A DNA stretch of 64,000 nt, from the NCBI RefSeq assembly GCF_014201355.1, contig NZ_JACHEG010000012.1, forward strand, positions 1 through 64,000, written 5' to 3'. This DNA comes from Aliirhizobium wenxiniae (lineage in GTDB: Bacteria; Pseudomonadota; Alphaproteobacteria; Rhizobiales; Rhizobiaceae). Of this stretch, positions 15,586 through 24,688 are shown piece by piece. The first letter of the stretch is position 1; each line of letters begins with the position of its first letter. The position numbers were made by a program, and so were the translations under genes. Under the pieces are notes generated by a model. That model did not search any database and was not told where the DNA came from. It was given only the letters and a program-made list of their open reading frames with translations.

Positions 15586-17118
15586 TCAGCCGATCGAGAA
15601 CGGAACGGTGACAAAGCTCTGGTTGTCGCCACGCTGGATCAGCAGCAGCACGGCCTTGCGTCCGGCCTTGCCGGCATCAGCAACCGCAGTCTTGGCTTCG
15701 TTTGCAGAGTTGACCGCATGTTGGTTGACCGAAATGATGATGTCGCCCTCTTGCAGGCCTGCGTCCGCCGCAGGTTTGCCGGGTGCCACGCTTGCTATGA
15801 CAGCACCTTTTTCTTTCGCTGGAAGGTTCAAGGCCTGCCGCACCTCCGCCGTGACATCGGCAAGCCCAACCCCGATGGTGGGGATTTTGTGAGCTGCCGG
15901 GCCGGATTTTCCTTCATCCGCCGAAGCCTGCTGCTGATCTTCGCTGTTTTCACCGATCGTCAAACGCAGGTCTTTCGGTGTGCCCTGACGCCATACCGTC
16001 AACTCCTCCTGCGATCCGGGAGCAAGATCGGCAACCATGCGCGAAAGATCACGGGGTGACGAGATTGGTTTACCACCCAGCGCAGTAATGACGTCGCCGG
16101 GCTCGACGCCGGCCTTGGCTGCGGGCGTGTTGCCGTTGACGCCGGCGACCAGTGCACCTTCCGCCTTGCCGAGGCCAATCGCGTCGGCGATATCTGCCGT
16201 TACCGGCTGTATCTGTACGCCTATGAAACCATGATTGATCGAGCCGTCTTTCATCAGCTTGGCGACAACCTGCCTTGCCTGATCGGAGGGAATGGCGAAG
16301 CCAACACCGACACTTCCGCCATTCGGGGAATAGATAGCCGTATTGATGCCGACGACATGGCCGTCGTGATCCACCAGAGGGCCGCCGGAATTGCCGTGGT
16401 TGATCGGCGCGTCGATCTGGATGAAGTCATCATAAGGGCCGGAATGCAGGTCGCGGCCGCGGGCTGACACGATGCCGGCCGTGACTGTCGTACCGATCCC
16501 GAAAGGGTTGCCGATCGCCAGGATCTGGTCGCCGAGTTGCAGGGTGTCGGAATCACCCCAGGTGACGGTTGCGAGCGGTTTCTTGGTTTCGATCTTGACC
16601 ACGGCGAGATCCGACTTCGGATCGGCGCCAATCAGTTTGGCGGGAAGTTCGATGCCGTCATCCAGCGTCACCTTGATGTCCAGCGCCTTGTCGATGACGT
16701 GGTTGTTGGTAACGATATAGCCGTCGGGAGAAATAATGAAACCGGAGCCGAGTGCTTCGGCACGTTCGGACTGACGTTGCCGAGGCGCTTCATGCGGCAT
16801 CGGGATTCCGTTCTGGCCGAAGAACTGCCTGAATTGTTCATTGAAGGGAGAGTTCTCACCAAAGGGAGATGTTTCGTCGCTGGCAGCAGCCTCTGCTTTC
16901 ATCGTTGTGGTAATGGTGACAACTGCAGGTTTGTCGGCGGCGACGATCGAGGCAAACGATCCTGCCGGCGCGATAATGCCGCTTACTGCTGCAGCGGGAG
17001 GCGAAGATGCGGCAAACGCCGCGTTGTTGCCAAGAATGATCGGCGTCGCCAGGGGAACTGCGATGATTGCAGCGCCAACGAGAGCCAGGATGCGGTTTCT
17101 GCGAATGATGTTGGACAT
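15586..17118 (-). CDS. degP: Do-family periplasmic serine protease (DegP/HtrA)
   Basis: This is a 510-residue envelope protease/chaperone. An N-terminal membrane or signal segment (residues 10-36) leads to a trypsin-like domain with the catalytic triad His140 (TNNHVI), Asp170 (KSDLAV) and Ser244 (GNSGGP), followed by two PDZ domains (starting near residues 290 and 400). A Q-linker-like region with SPFGENSPFNEQFRQFFGQ matches the flexible LA loop of DegP proteins. It degrades or refolds misfolded periplasmic proteins. The gene is monocistronic. Whether it is DegP or a DegQ-type paralogue cannot be settled from one window. Confidence 0.95.
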   Translation of the reverse strand: MSNIIRRNRILALVGAAIIAVPLATPIILGNNAAFAASSPPAAAVSGIIAPAGSFASIVAADKPAVVTITTTMKAEAAASDETSPFGENSPFNEQFRQFFGQNGIPMPHEAPRQRQSERAEALGSGFIISPDGYIVTNNHVIDKALDIKVTLDDGIELPAKLIGADPKSDLAVVKIETKKPLATVTWGDSDTLQLGDQILAIGNPFGIGTTVTAGIVSARGRDLHSGPYDDFIQIDAPINHGNSGGPLVDHDGHVVGINTAIYSPNGGSVGVGFAIPSDQARQVVAKLMKDGSINHGFIGVQIQPVTADIADAIGLGKAEGALVAGVNGNTPAAKAGVEPGDVITALGGKPISSPRDLSRMVADLAPGSQEELTVWRQGTPKDLRLTIGENSEDQQQASADEGKSGPAAHKIPTIGVGLADVTAEVRQALNLPAKEKGAVIASVAPGKPAADAGLQEGDIIISVNQHAVNSANEAKTAVADAGKAGRKAVLLLIQRGDNQSFVTVPFSIG

Positions 17119-17232
17119 GGCGTTTCACTCTTCAGGTAAGTTGAGAGATGTAGGGACGCGAAAGCCGAGAAAGCGGCGCGCCGGAACTTGAGGTGATTGT
17201 CGGGAGGGGGCTGTGATCCCGCCTGTGTCGGC

Positions 17233-17550
17233 TCATTCGCAGACGCGGGTGCGATACATGTCGCCCCAGTAGTCCTGGTGCCAGACCACATGGCAGGAAG
17301 GGTAATAAGCAGCGACCGGTGGGGGGCCGTATCGCATAGGAGGCGGGCCATAGGGTACAGCAGCATAGGCTGGTGCGTGGCTGACGCCGGCAATCAGCGC
17401 CCCGCCGATGACTGCGCCCGCTATGCCAGCGGCGAGGCCGCGGCCGAAATTGTTATGTGCTTCAGCCTGGGAGGCGGTGGCGAGAGCCGTTCCGGCAATC
17501 GTCAAGGCGACCAGACCGGTGGTGACGAATTTACGTGCTGTGATCCACAT
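17233..17550 (-). CDS. Small exported glycine-zipper protein, unknown function
   Basis: This is a 105-residue protein with a signal peptide (to about residue 31), then a glycine-zipper-like hydrophobic segment (GLAAGIAGAVIGGALIAG, residues 38-55) and a Pro/Tyr-rich tail containing PPPMRYGPPP. Two cysteines lie in the C-terminal part (SCHVVWHQDYWGD and the end RTRVCE), where they could form a disulfide. Proteins of this kind are common in rhizobia and are thought to be envelope-associated, but I do not recognise a function. It lies 115 nt upstream of degP on the same strand. Confidence 0.75.
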   Translation of the reverse strand: MWITARKFVTTGLVALTIAGTALATASQAEAHNNFGRGLAAGIAGAVIGGALIAGVSHAPAYAAVPYGPPPMRYGPPPVAAYYPSCHVVWHQDYWGDMYRTRVCE

Positions 17551-17996
17551 GGCTCTGATCCTAAGTTGCGGTCTGTATTCGCCTGCTCAGGCGTCATGAC
17601 CATGAAGCCACGTTAGTCCTTGCTTGATTACCGTTGGATATCCGTCTCGTTAAAGCTTGGTAAGCTTTGCACGAAATCCGGTGTCCGCACTTCTAGCGGT
17701 GAAAATCGGCGCCGCACTTCATGCGGATCGCCCTCATCGTTGCATGAGGTCGTTGAAGAAGAGAATGAAAATCTCTCAGCATTTATACCGTTCCAAGTGT
17801 GTGGTGTCGGAACGCGTGGATGTAAATGAGATAGTTTAACGCATTCTGGGGTCGGTTTTTACCGATGAAAACTCGGGTTCGTTGAAAATGTTCGTATTTT
17901 TCTCTTCTTCCCATCAATACTTCGATGTCTCACGGATTCACTTGGACATGAATCTGTATTAGCGTCGGTTTTGCGAGATGATTCGCAGTAACGCTG
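17551..17996. other. Intergenic region, no gene recognised
   Basis: This 446-bp stretch is visibly richer in A and T than its neighbours and separates two divergently oriented units. It holds only short frames with no family resemblance and a small hairpin CCTCAT-N6-ATGAGG at 17732-17749. It probably contains the promoters for the small protein at 17233 and the genes at 17997-19126. Confidence 0.5.
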
Positions 17997-18239
17997 ATGA
18001 ATAGCGAGGCTACATTGAACGCGCAAAGTCATGCACTGGATCATGGCAGTTCAATTGAACACTGGGCCATGAATCGCGCGCACCAGATCGTGGTGCATCA
18101 AGGCATGCGGCTTGTAGAGGCCGCTCAAAGCCTGGACCGGAAACAAACAAGTGCTAATACTTACGCCCTGCGAGCGGCGATCATGGAATGCCTGATCGAA
18201 GCGATGAAGGATGGTCCGCACCCCGCGGCTGCAGAATAA
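17997..18239 (+). CDS. Hypothetical small protein
   Basis: This is an 80-residue frame, predicted soluble and helical, with no signal peptide or recognised domain. It includes RAHQIVVHQGMRLVEAA and RAAIMECLIEAMKDG, both amphipathic. The ribosome-binding site is weak (only CGCTG before the ATG), and the start could be elsewhere. It is followed 110 nt later by the vWA protein. The residue composition looks coding rather than random, but I cannot confirm expression or function. Confidence 0.45.
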   Translation: MNSEATLNAQSHALDHGSSIEHWAMNRAHQIVVHQGMRLVEAAQSLDRKQTSANTYALRAAIMECLIEAMKDGPHPAAAE

Positions 18240-18349
18240 GACATCACTGAAATTTGAGCCACGCGCTGCCCTTGCGTCAGGGGAGGGGATCGCGCCGGCA
18301 ATATCCTGTGTTACAGTCCGGCAATCGACACTGCAGTGAATGGATTGCC

Positions 18350-19126
18350 ATGCTCACAACACTTGCAATGTTAATGACCCTGACCGCGACCAATACTGCA
18401 ATCGTGCAAGGCGGGCAGGAAGTGGATGTCGAACTCGTACTCGCGGTCGATACGTCCCGATCCATGGACACGGAAGAAGCTCGCATCCAGCGCGAAGGTT
18501 ACGTGTCGGCCCTCAAGCATAAAGAGTTTATCGATGCGGTCAGGAACGGGCTGACCGGGCGCATCGCCATCAGTTATTTCGAGTGGGCAGGCGATGTCGT
18601 CCAGGGTTCGGTGATCGACTGGCAGATCATCGAGAACGAACAGGATGCGATCGCCTTTGCCAACAAGGTCGAGGCACGACCGGTCGAGATGCAGCGCAGG
18701 ACATCGATTTCGGCTGCCATCGTTCAGGGCGCGACAATGCTCGTCTCCAATTCCTATCACGGTCTTCGCCAGGTGATCGATGTCTCGGGCGACGGACCGA
18801 ACAATTCCGGCAATCCGGTCACGCCGGCGCGCGACAAGGCTGTCGAGGCGGGTATCGTCATCAATGGTCTCGCCATCATGCTCAGGCCGTCGGGAACGCC
18901 AGGGGGGCTCGACCAATATTACAGCGACTGCGTTGCGGGTGGGCCGGGGTCTTTCGTTCTGCCGGTTCACGATATCGATGATTTCGGTGTTGCGGTTCGT
19001 CGCAAGCTGGTGATGGAAGTCAGCGGTATCGAACCCCAGCCGCTCATTCGCAGGATTGCCGACAAGCCGGTCAAAAGCGATTGCATGGTTGGCGAAAAGC
19101 AATGGCAGGACATGTTTGATCGTTGA
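18350..19126 (+). CDS. Exported von Willebrand A-like protein (DUF1194 family)
   Basis: This is a 258-residue protein. A hydrophobic N-terminus (MLTTLAMLMTLTATNTAIV) is followed by ELVLAVDTSRSMD, the start of a vWA domain with a DxSxS metal-ion-dependent adhesion site, then REGYVSALKHKEF and VIDVSGDGPNN further along. This arrangement matches the alphaproteobacterial DUF1194 family, whose role is not established. The metal site would mediate protein-protein contact in the periplasm. I chose ATG 18350 because the secretory segment starts there; the frame is open upstream to 18254 with an Arg-rich, unlikely leader. Confidence 0.85.
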   Translation: MLTTLAMLMTLTATNTAIVQGGQEVDVELVLAVDTSRSMDTEEARIQREGYVSALKHKEFIDAVRNGLTGRIAISYFEWAGDVVQGSVIDWQIIENEQDAIAFANKVEARPVEMQRRTSISAAIVQGATMLVSNSYHGLRQVIDVSGDGPNNSGNPVTPARDKAVEAGIVINGLAIMLRPSGTPGGLDQYYSDCVAGGPGSFVLPVHDIDDFGVAVRRKLVMEVSGIEPQPLIRRIADKPVKSDCMVGEKQWQDMFDR

Positions 19127-19419
19127 GTGAAAAGCTCAAGATTTTCCGCCGAAAAGCCTTGCCAGACAGCGTTTTTACCGGGCGCATCGGGAATGCCGGC
19201 CGTACTTAAATCGATGGCTTCCGGCGCGTCGATCCGCTAAGAACGCGCTCGGTCATCGTCAGCCGATAAGTGCTGGAGCCGAAGGACTGCATTTACCGAA
19301 TTGCGGTATCTTGTCACACGGGCTCGGTTGACGTACTCCAAACCCGAAGGCCTTGGGCCGCATAATTTTCCGGTGGCGCTGCGTTTCAGCGCCAAAAAGC
19401 TAATGACGTTGGGACTGTG

Positions 19420-22209
19420 ATGAACCTGTACTCGGAATACCTGGCTGAAATCAAAAGCAGAGAACCCCAAGGGCTTGCCCCCAAGCCGATCGATGATGGC
19501 GCGCTGACCGCTGAAATCATCACATTGATCGAAGATGCCGGTAACGAGCATCGGGCGGATGCCCTGAAATTTTTCATCTACAACACGCTGCCGGGCACGA
19601 CGAGTGCCGCCGGCGTCAAGGCCGCCTTCCTGAAGAAGATCATTCTCGGCGAAACGGTCGTTCCCGAAATTTCGCCGACATTTGCGCTCGAGCTCCTGTC
19701 GCATATGAAGGGCGGTCCTTCGGTCGAAGTGCTGCTCGACATCGCACTTGGCGATGACGCGGCAATCGCCAGCCAAGCCGGTGACGTCCTGAAGACGCAG
19801 GTCTTCCTTTATGACGCCGACATGTTCCGCCTGCGCGATGCCTACAAGGCCGGCAACGCGATCGCCAAGGACGTGCTGGAAAGCTACGCCAAGGCCGAAT
19901 TCTTCACCAAGCTTCCGGATGTAGAGGACGAGATCAAGGTCGTCACCTTCATCGCAGCCGAAGGCGATATCTCGACCGACCTTCTGTCGCCGGGCAACCA
20001 GGCGCATTCGCGTTCCGACCGCCAGCTGCATGGTCAGTGTATGATCACGCCGGAAGCGCAGGCGGAAATCGTCGCGCTTCAGAAGCAGCATCCCGACAAG
20101 CGGGTGATGATGATCGCCGAAAAGGGCACGATGGGCGTCGGCTCCTCGCGCATGTCCGGCGTCAACAACGTAGCGCTGTGGACCGGCAAGCAGTCCAGCC
20201 CGTATGTGCCTTTCGTCAACTTCGCTCCGGTCGTCGCCGGCACCAACGGCATTTCGCCGATCTTCGCGACCACCGTCGACGTGACCGGCGGTATCGGCAT
20301 CAACCTGAAGAACTGGGTCAAGAAGCTCGACGAGAACGGCAAGCCGATCCTCAACAATGACGGCAACCCGATCCTCGAGCAGAAATATTCGGTCGAGACC
20401 GGCACGGTCCTGAAGATCGATGCGAAGAATCGGAAGCTGCGCGACGAAAACGGCGAAGAGCTGGTCGATATCGCTTCCTCCTTCACGCCGCAGAAGACGG
20501 AGTTCATGAAGGCGGGTTCGTCCTATGCCATCGTCTTCGGCAAGAAGCTGCAGACCTTTGCCGCCCAGACGCTCGGCGTCGAGGCGACGCCGGTTTTCGC
20601 TCCGAACAAGGAACTTTCGGTCGAAGGCCAGGGCCTGACGGCTGTCGAGAAGATCTTCAACCGCAACGCCGTCGGCGTGACGCCGGGCAAGGTTCTGCAT
20701 GCCGGTTCGGACGTCCGCGTGACGGTCAACATCGTCGGCTCGCAGGACACGACCGGTCTGATGACCGCGCAGGAACTGGAAGCGATGGCGGCAACCGTCA
20801 TTTCGCCGCTGGTTGATGGCGCCTATCAGTCGGGTTGCCACACGGCCTCCGTCTGGGACAAGAAGGCTCAGGTCAATATTCCGAAGCTGATGTCCTTCAT
20901 GAACAATTTCGGCGTCATCACCGCGCGTGACCCGAAGGGCGTCTACCATTCGATGACCGACGTCATCCACAAGGTGCTGAACGACATCACCGTGGACGAC
21001 TGGGCGATCATCATCGGCGGCGACAGCCACACCCGCATGTCGAAGGGCGTCGCCTTCGGTGCCGACAGTGGTACTGTTGCTCTGGCGCTTGCCACCGGCG
21101 AAGCCACCATGCCGATCCCGCAGTCGGTCAAGGTGACCTTCAAGGGCACGATGCAGCCTTACATGGACTTCCGCGACGTGGTGCATGCCACGCAGGCGCA
21201 GATGCTCAAGCAGCATGGCGACAACGTCTTCCAGGGCCGTATCATCGAAGTGCATATCGGCACGCTGCTCGCCGACCAGGCCTTCACCTTCACCGACTGG
21301 ACGGCCGAAATGAAGGCCAAGGCGTCGATCTGTATCTCCGAAGACGCGACGCTGATCGAGAGCCTGGAAATTGCCAAGTCGCGCATCCAGATCATGATCG
21401 ACAAGGGCATGGACAATGCCGCCCAGACGCTGCAGGGCCTGATCGACAAGGCTGATGCCCGCATCGCCGAGATCCGTTCGGGCGAAAAGCCGGCGCTGAA
21501 GCCGGACGACAACGCGAAATATTTCGCCGAAGTCGTCGTCGATCTCGACCTGATCGACGAACCGATGATCGCCGACCCGGACGTCAACAATGCCGACGTT
21601 TCGCGCCGCTATACCCACGACACGATCCGCCCGGTTTCCTATTATGGCGGCACCAAGAAGGTGGACCTCGGCTTCGTCGGTTCCTGCATGGTTCACAAGG
21701 GCGACATCAAGATCGTTGCCCAGATGCTGAAGAACCTCGAAAAGGCCGAAGGCAAGGTCGAGTTCAAGGCTCCGCTCGTCGTCGCTGCACCGACCTACAA
21801 CATCATCGACGAGCTGAAGGCCGAAGGTGACTGGGAAATCCTGCAGAAGTATTCGGGCTTCGAGTTCGACGACGTGAAGCCGAAGACGTCCAACCGTACC
21901 GAATACGAGAACATTCTCTATCTCGAGCGTCCGGGCTGCAACCTTTGCATGGGCAACCAGGAAAAGGCGGAAAAGGGCGATACCGTTCTTGCCACCTCGA
22001 CCCGCCTGTTCCAGGGCCGCGTTGTTGAAGACACTGCCGAGAAGAAGGGTGAATCGCTGCTCGCTTCCACCCCACTGGTCGTGCTCTCCGCGATCCTCGG
22101 CCGTACGCCGAGCATCGAGGAATATCGCGTCGCGGTCGAAGGCATCAACCTGACGAAGTTCGCGCCGCCGAAGACCACGCCGATCGACAGCCTCTCGGTC
22201 CACTACTAA
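19420..22209 (+). CDS. acnB: Bifunctional aconitate hydratase 2 / 2-methylisocitrate dehydratase (AcnB)
   Basis: This is a 929-residue aconitase of the AcnB class, which converts citrate to isocitrate in the TCA cycle and can act in the methylcitrate cycle. The 4Fe-4S ligands are the cysteine in GFVGSCMVHKG and the pair in PGCNLCMGNQ, matching E. coli Cys710, 769 and 772. An N-terminal HEAT-like domain precedes the swivel and catalytic domains. It is about 65 residues longer than E. coli AcnB (865) and differs in core motifs, for example DLLSPGNQAHSRSD against DDLSPAPDAWSRPD. Length and motifs match the Bacteroidota-type AcnB as I remember it. ATG 19420 directly follows an in-frame GTG. The gene is monocistronic with a strong terminator. 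Confidence 0.95.
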   Translation: MNLYSEYLAEIKSREPQGLAPKPIDDGALTAEIITLIEDAGNEHRADALKFFIYNTLPGTTSAAGVKAAFLKKIILGETVVPEISPTFALELLSHMKGGPSVEVLLDIALGDDAAIASQAGDVLKTQVFLYDADMFRLRDAYKAGNAIAKDVLESYAKAEFFTKLPDVEDEIKVVTFIAAEGDISTDLLSPGNQAHSRSDRQLHGQCMITPEAQAEIVALQKQHPDKRVMMIAEKGTMGVGSSRMSGVNNVALWTGKQSSPYVPFVNFAPVVAGTNGISPIFATTVDVTGGIGINLKNWVKKLDENGKPILNNDGNPILEQKYSVETGTVLKIDAKNRKLRDENGEELVDIASSFTPQKTEFMKAGSSYAIVFGKKLQTFAAQTLGVEATPVFAPNKELSVEGQGLTAVEKIFNRNAVGVTPGKVLHAGSDVRVTVNIVGSQDTTGLMTAQELEAMAATVISPLVDGAYQSGCHTASVWDKKAQVNIPKLMSFMNNFGVITARDPKGVYHSMTDVIHKVLNDITVDDWAIIIGGDSHTRMSKGVAFGADSGTVALALATGEATMPIPQSVKVTFKGTMQPYMDFRDVVHATQAQMLKQHGDNVFQGRIIEVHIGTLLADQAFTFTDWTAEMKAKASICISEDATLIESLEIAKSRIQIMIDKGMDNAAQTLQGLIDKADARIAEIRSGEKPALKPDDNAKYFAEVVVDLDLIDEPMIADPDVNNADVSRRYTHDTIRPVSYYGGTKKVDLGFVGSCMVHKGDIKIVAQMLKNLEKAEGKVEFKAPLVVAAPTYNIIDELKAEGDWEILQKYSGFEFDDVKPKTSNRTEYENILYLERPGCNLCMGNQEKAEKGDTVLATSTRLFQGRVVEDTAEKKGESLLASTPLVVLSAILGRTPSIEEYRVAVEGINLTKFAPPKTTPIDSLSVHY

Positions 22210-22229
22210 GTCTTTGAGCCTGATCAACA

Positions 22230-22269
22230 TGCCCCGGGAAGGCTGTGCTTTCCCGGGGCATTTGTTTTT
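22230..22269 (+). terminator. Rho-independent terminator of acnB
   Basis: A perfect 11-bp stem (22230-22240 with 22250-22260) with a 9-nt loop is followed by TTTGTTTTT. It lies 20 nt after the acnB stop and separates it from the metal-efflux operon. Confidence 0.92.
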
Positions 22270-22383
22270 GTGATCGGCGAGCCTGCGGTCTTTTGGCCTA
22301 TTCCCCACATCCGGGATCCGCAGGATAATCGCCCCGATATCCGGAAACAGGTTCCTCGTCTGGTCGCAGGCGGGGAATGCGCC

Positions 22384-22758
22384 ATGAGACTTATTCGCAC
22401 TCTCTTTTTGATCATTGCATTGCTTGCAACGGCAACCGGCAGCCAGGGCGTGATGCCGCTCGCCGGGCCTGATGCCGTGCATTCCTCACACATGACTTCG
22501 GATCAGATGCAGGTCTCCGTTGCCGGAGATCATGTAAATTGCGACCAGCCTTGCCCCTCGGATGATCGGGGCTCGGACACCAGGCGTCATCATTCCTGCC
22601 CTTCTGCGCTTCTCTGCGCGCCGCCGGTCGCCTCGATACCGGCCTCCGCAATATCGGACATGGCCTTTGTCTCGATGCAGGTCCGCTATGATGCGGCGCC
22701 TGCGCGAGAGATGATATCCGCGACGATCGCTCCTGCCGGACCACCACCCAAAGCCTGA
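22384..22758 (+). CDS. Small secreted His/Cys-containing protein of the metal-efflux operon
   Basis: This is a 124-residue protein with a signal peptide (MRLIRTLFLIIALLATATG) and a mature part holding His- and Cys-containing clusters: HSSHMTSDQM, NCDQPCP, RRHHSCPSALLC. The spacing suggests metal coordination in the periplasm. I recognise no named family. It lies 122 nt upstream of the FixH-like gene and is the first gene of the Cu/Ag RND operon, so a periplasmic copper- or silver-binding role is plausible. The frame is open upstream to 22270, but the signal peptide fixes the start at 22384. Confidence 0.7.
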   Translation: MRLIRTLFLIIALLATATGSQGVMPLAGPDAVHSSHMTSDQMQVSVAGDHVNCDQPCPSDDRGSDTRRHHSCPSALLCAPPVASIPASAISDMAFVSMQVRYDAAPAREMISATIAPAGPPPKA

Positions 22759-22880
22759 TCTCCGCTGAAATTGGACTGCTCTCCGACGAAGGCCGGATGC
22801 GTAATCGCGTCGGTAGTGTCGGATGGCCCGTAGTTTCACCTCACGACGCAGGGACTTACGTCGCAGCGAGATCAAAAATC

Positions 22881-23282
22881 ATGAACAGAACATTGTTTTC
22901 CGGGAGGGCCGTGCTCCTCCTCGGCCTCATGGCCATGCACCCCGTCAGCGCCGGCGCTGCTGCGCAGGATTATGAACTGACGCTCCTGAACAGCGACATC
23001 AGGCAGAGTAGCGAGGCCATGGTCGAGCTTCGCCTGACGGACCGTCGCAGCGGAGCGCCTGTTTCGGACGCCATCATATTCAACACGGCGCTCGACATGG
23101 CTCCGGACGGAATGCCGGACATGGGCACGGCGATCGAGCCTGTCGGATCGAGCGAGCCCGGCATCTATCACTTCAAGGCGGACCTCTCGATGACGGGCGG
23201 CTGGCGCCTGCGCATCGGCCTGATGATCCAGGGCGAACCCGAGCCTGTCGAGCGCGATCTCATTCTCAAGGTGTCGCCATGA
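22881..23282 (+). CDS. FixH/YtkA-like exported domain protein
   Basis: This is a 133-residue exported protein with a signal peptide (to about residue 25) and a single immunoglobulin-like beta domain of the YtkA/FixH type: ELRLTDRRSGAPVSDAII, then GMPDMGT and GIYHFKADLSMTGGWRLRI. Domains of this kind accompany copper/heavy-metal exporters and cytochrome oxidase maturation. Methionines at the DMAPDGMPDMG stretch could bind Cu(I). Its TGA overlaps the adaptor ATG by four bases, so it is translationally coupled to the efflux pump. Confidence 0.83.
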   Translation: MNRTLFSGRAVLLLGLMAMHPVSAGAAAQDYELTLLNSDIRQSSEAMVELRLTDRRSGAPVSDAIIFNTALDMAPDGMPDMGTAIEPVGSSEPGIYHFKADLSMTGGWRLRIGLMIQGEPEPVERDLILKVSP

Positions 23283-24688
23283 GCCGGCTGCCACGTTTCG
23301 GAATGATCCTCGCCGCTTCCGTCGTTATCGGCTCCGGTGGTTATTGGGCGCTTGCCGAAGAACCGCATTCGGGGGCGGCGCATGGCGCTGCTGCCGGCGC
23401 TGTGCATCAACACTCTTATGAAGAGGGACGTATTCTATACTATCGGCATCCCGATGGGCTGCCGCAATTTTCGACCCAGCCGAAATCCACCGATGACGGC
23501 AGGGCTTATCTTGCCGTGAGGGAAAAATCAGGCGAGGCGGGCGGACATGCTCCGGCCGTCGCACCTGCCAAGGCTATGCTGGCGGAGCTTGGCTCCACCG
23601 CCCCACGACGCATTCTTTATTACCGTAATCCGATGGGGCTGGGCGACACGTCGCCGGTGCCGAAGAAAGACAGCATGGGCATGGATTACGTGCCCGTTTT
23701 TGCCGAAGAGCAGCAGGACGGGGCGACGATCAGGGTCTCGCCGGGAAAACTGCAGCGGACGGGGGTAAAAACCTCGACTGCCGCAATGGCCCGAATCGGC
23801 CGGGCGGTCCGTGCCCCCGCAACCGTGACGCTGGACGAGACACGCGTCAGCGTGATCTCGATGCGCACCGACGCCTTCATCGACACGGTTTCGACCGTGA
23901 CGACCGGCGACCGGATCAGGAAAGGGCAGGTGCTTTTCGGCTTCTATGCGAAGGAAATCGCCACTGCCGGAACCGAATATGCAGCACCAGGAGGCGACCG
24001 GGCAGGTTCGGCGCTTCGCCTGAAAAACCTTGGGGTACCGGATGAGGCGATCAGAACGATCGCCGAGCGGCAGCAGGTTCCGTCGTCCATCGATTACGCC
24101 TCGCCGCGGGATGGTATCGTTCTCGAACGGCTTGCCGTTGCGGGCATGATGGCCAAGCCCGGCGATGTGCTCTTTCGCATCGCGGACATGTCGCATCTGT
24201 GGGTACTGGCCGATCTCCCGGAATATGACCTTGCCTCTATCCGGGTCGGCGCCGACGTCAGATTGACCGTTCGCAGCCTGCCCGGCCGCAGTTTTGACGG
24301 CACCGTCGATCTCATCTATCCGCAGGTCGATGCCCAGACGCGGACGACGAAGGTCCGCATCGAACTTCCCAACCCCGATGGCGTGCTGCTCGTCAACATG
24401 TATGCGGAAGTGGAGATCGATACGCGCTCCGAAGAGCCCGTCATCGCGGTTCCGAACAGCGCCGTGATTGATACGGGTGATCGCAAGCTCGTGTTCCTCG
24501 ACAAGGGAGAAGGGCGGTTCGAACCGAGGGATGTCATGCTTGGCGCGCGGGGCGATGGGCAGACCGAAATCGTCACCGGCATCAAGGCCGGCGATCAGGT
24601 CGTGGTTGCCGCAAACTTCCTGCTCGATGCCGAGAGCAACCTCAATTCGGCGCTGAGCGCGATGACGGCGGAGGGTGGAAGACAATGA
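23279..24688 (+). CDS. Heavy-metal RND efflux periplasmic adaptor (CusB-like)
   Basis: This is a 469-residue membrane-fusion protein that couples the RND pump to an outer-membrane channel. An N-terminal membrane anchor (residues 5-24) precedes two heavy-metal-binding repeats: a degenerate one (ILYYRHPDGLPQF) near residue 50 and a full one (ILYYRNPMGLGDTSPV then SMGMDYVPVF) near residue 105. The full repeat is the Cys-free, Met-containing form seen in CusB. The barrel-sandwich and beta-barrel domains follow. Both ends overlap neighbouring genes by ATGA. No outer-membrane factor gene is in the operon. Confidence 0.93.
   Translation: MSRLPRFGMILAASVVIGSGGYWALAEEPHSGAAHGAAAGAVHQHSYEEGRILYYRHPDGLPQFSTQPKSTDDGRAYLAVREKSGEAGGHAPAVAPAKAMLAELGSTAPRRILYYRNPMGLGDTSPVPKKDSMGMDYVPVFAEEQQDGATIRVSPGKLQRTGVKTSTAAMARIGRAVRAPATVTLDETRVSVISMRTDAFIDTVSTVTTGDRIRKGQVLFGFYAKEIATAGTEYAAPGGDRAGSALRLKNLGVPDEAIRTIAERQQVPSSIDYASPRDGIVLERLAVAGMMAKPGDVLFRIADMSHLWVLADLPEYDLASIRVGADVRLTVRSLPGRSFDGTVDLIYPQVDAQTRTTKVRIELPNPDGVLLVNMYAEVEIDTRSEEPVIAVPNSAVIDTGDRKLVFLDKGEGRFEPRDVMLGARGDGQTEIVTGIKAGDQVVVAANFLLDAESNLNSALSAMTAEGGRQ

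Noticed and set aside
17620..17829. A 69-codon plus-strand frame in the degP-DUF1194 gap
   Set aside because: Random-like composition, no ribosome-binding site and no similarity that I can recognise.
19237..22482. A 1081-codon open frame on the minus strand opposite acnB
   Set aside because: It lies entirely antisense to the well-supported aconitase, has low-complexity Arg/Asp/Glu composition and no family match. Such frames arise from GC-rich codon bias on the true coding strand.
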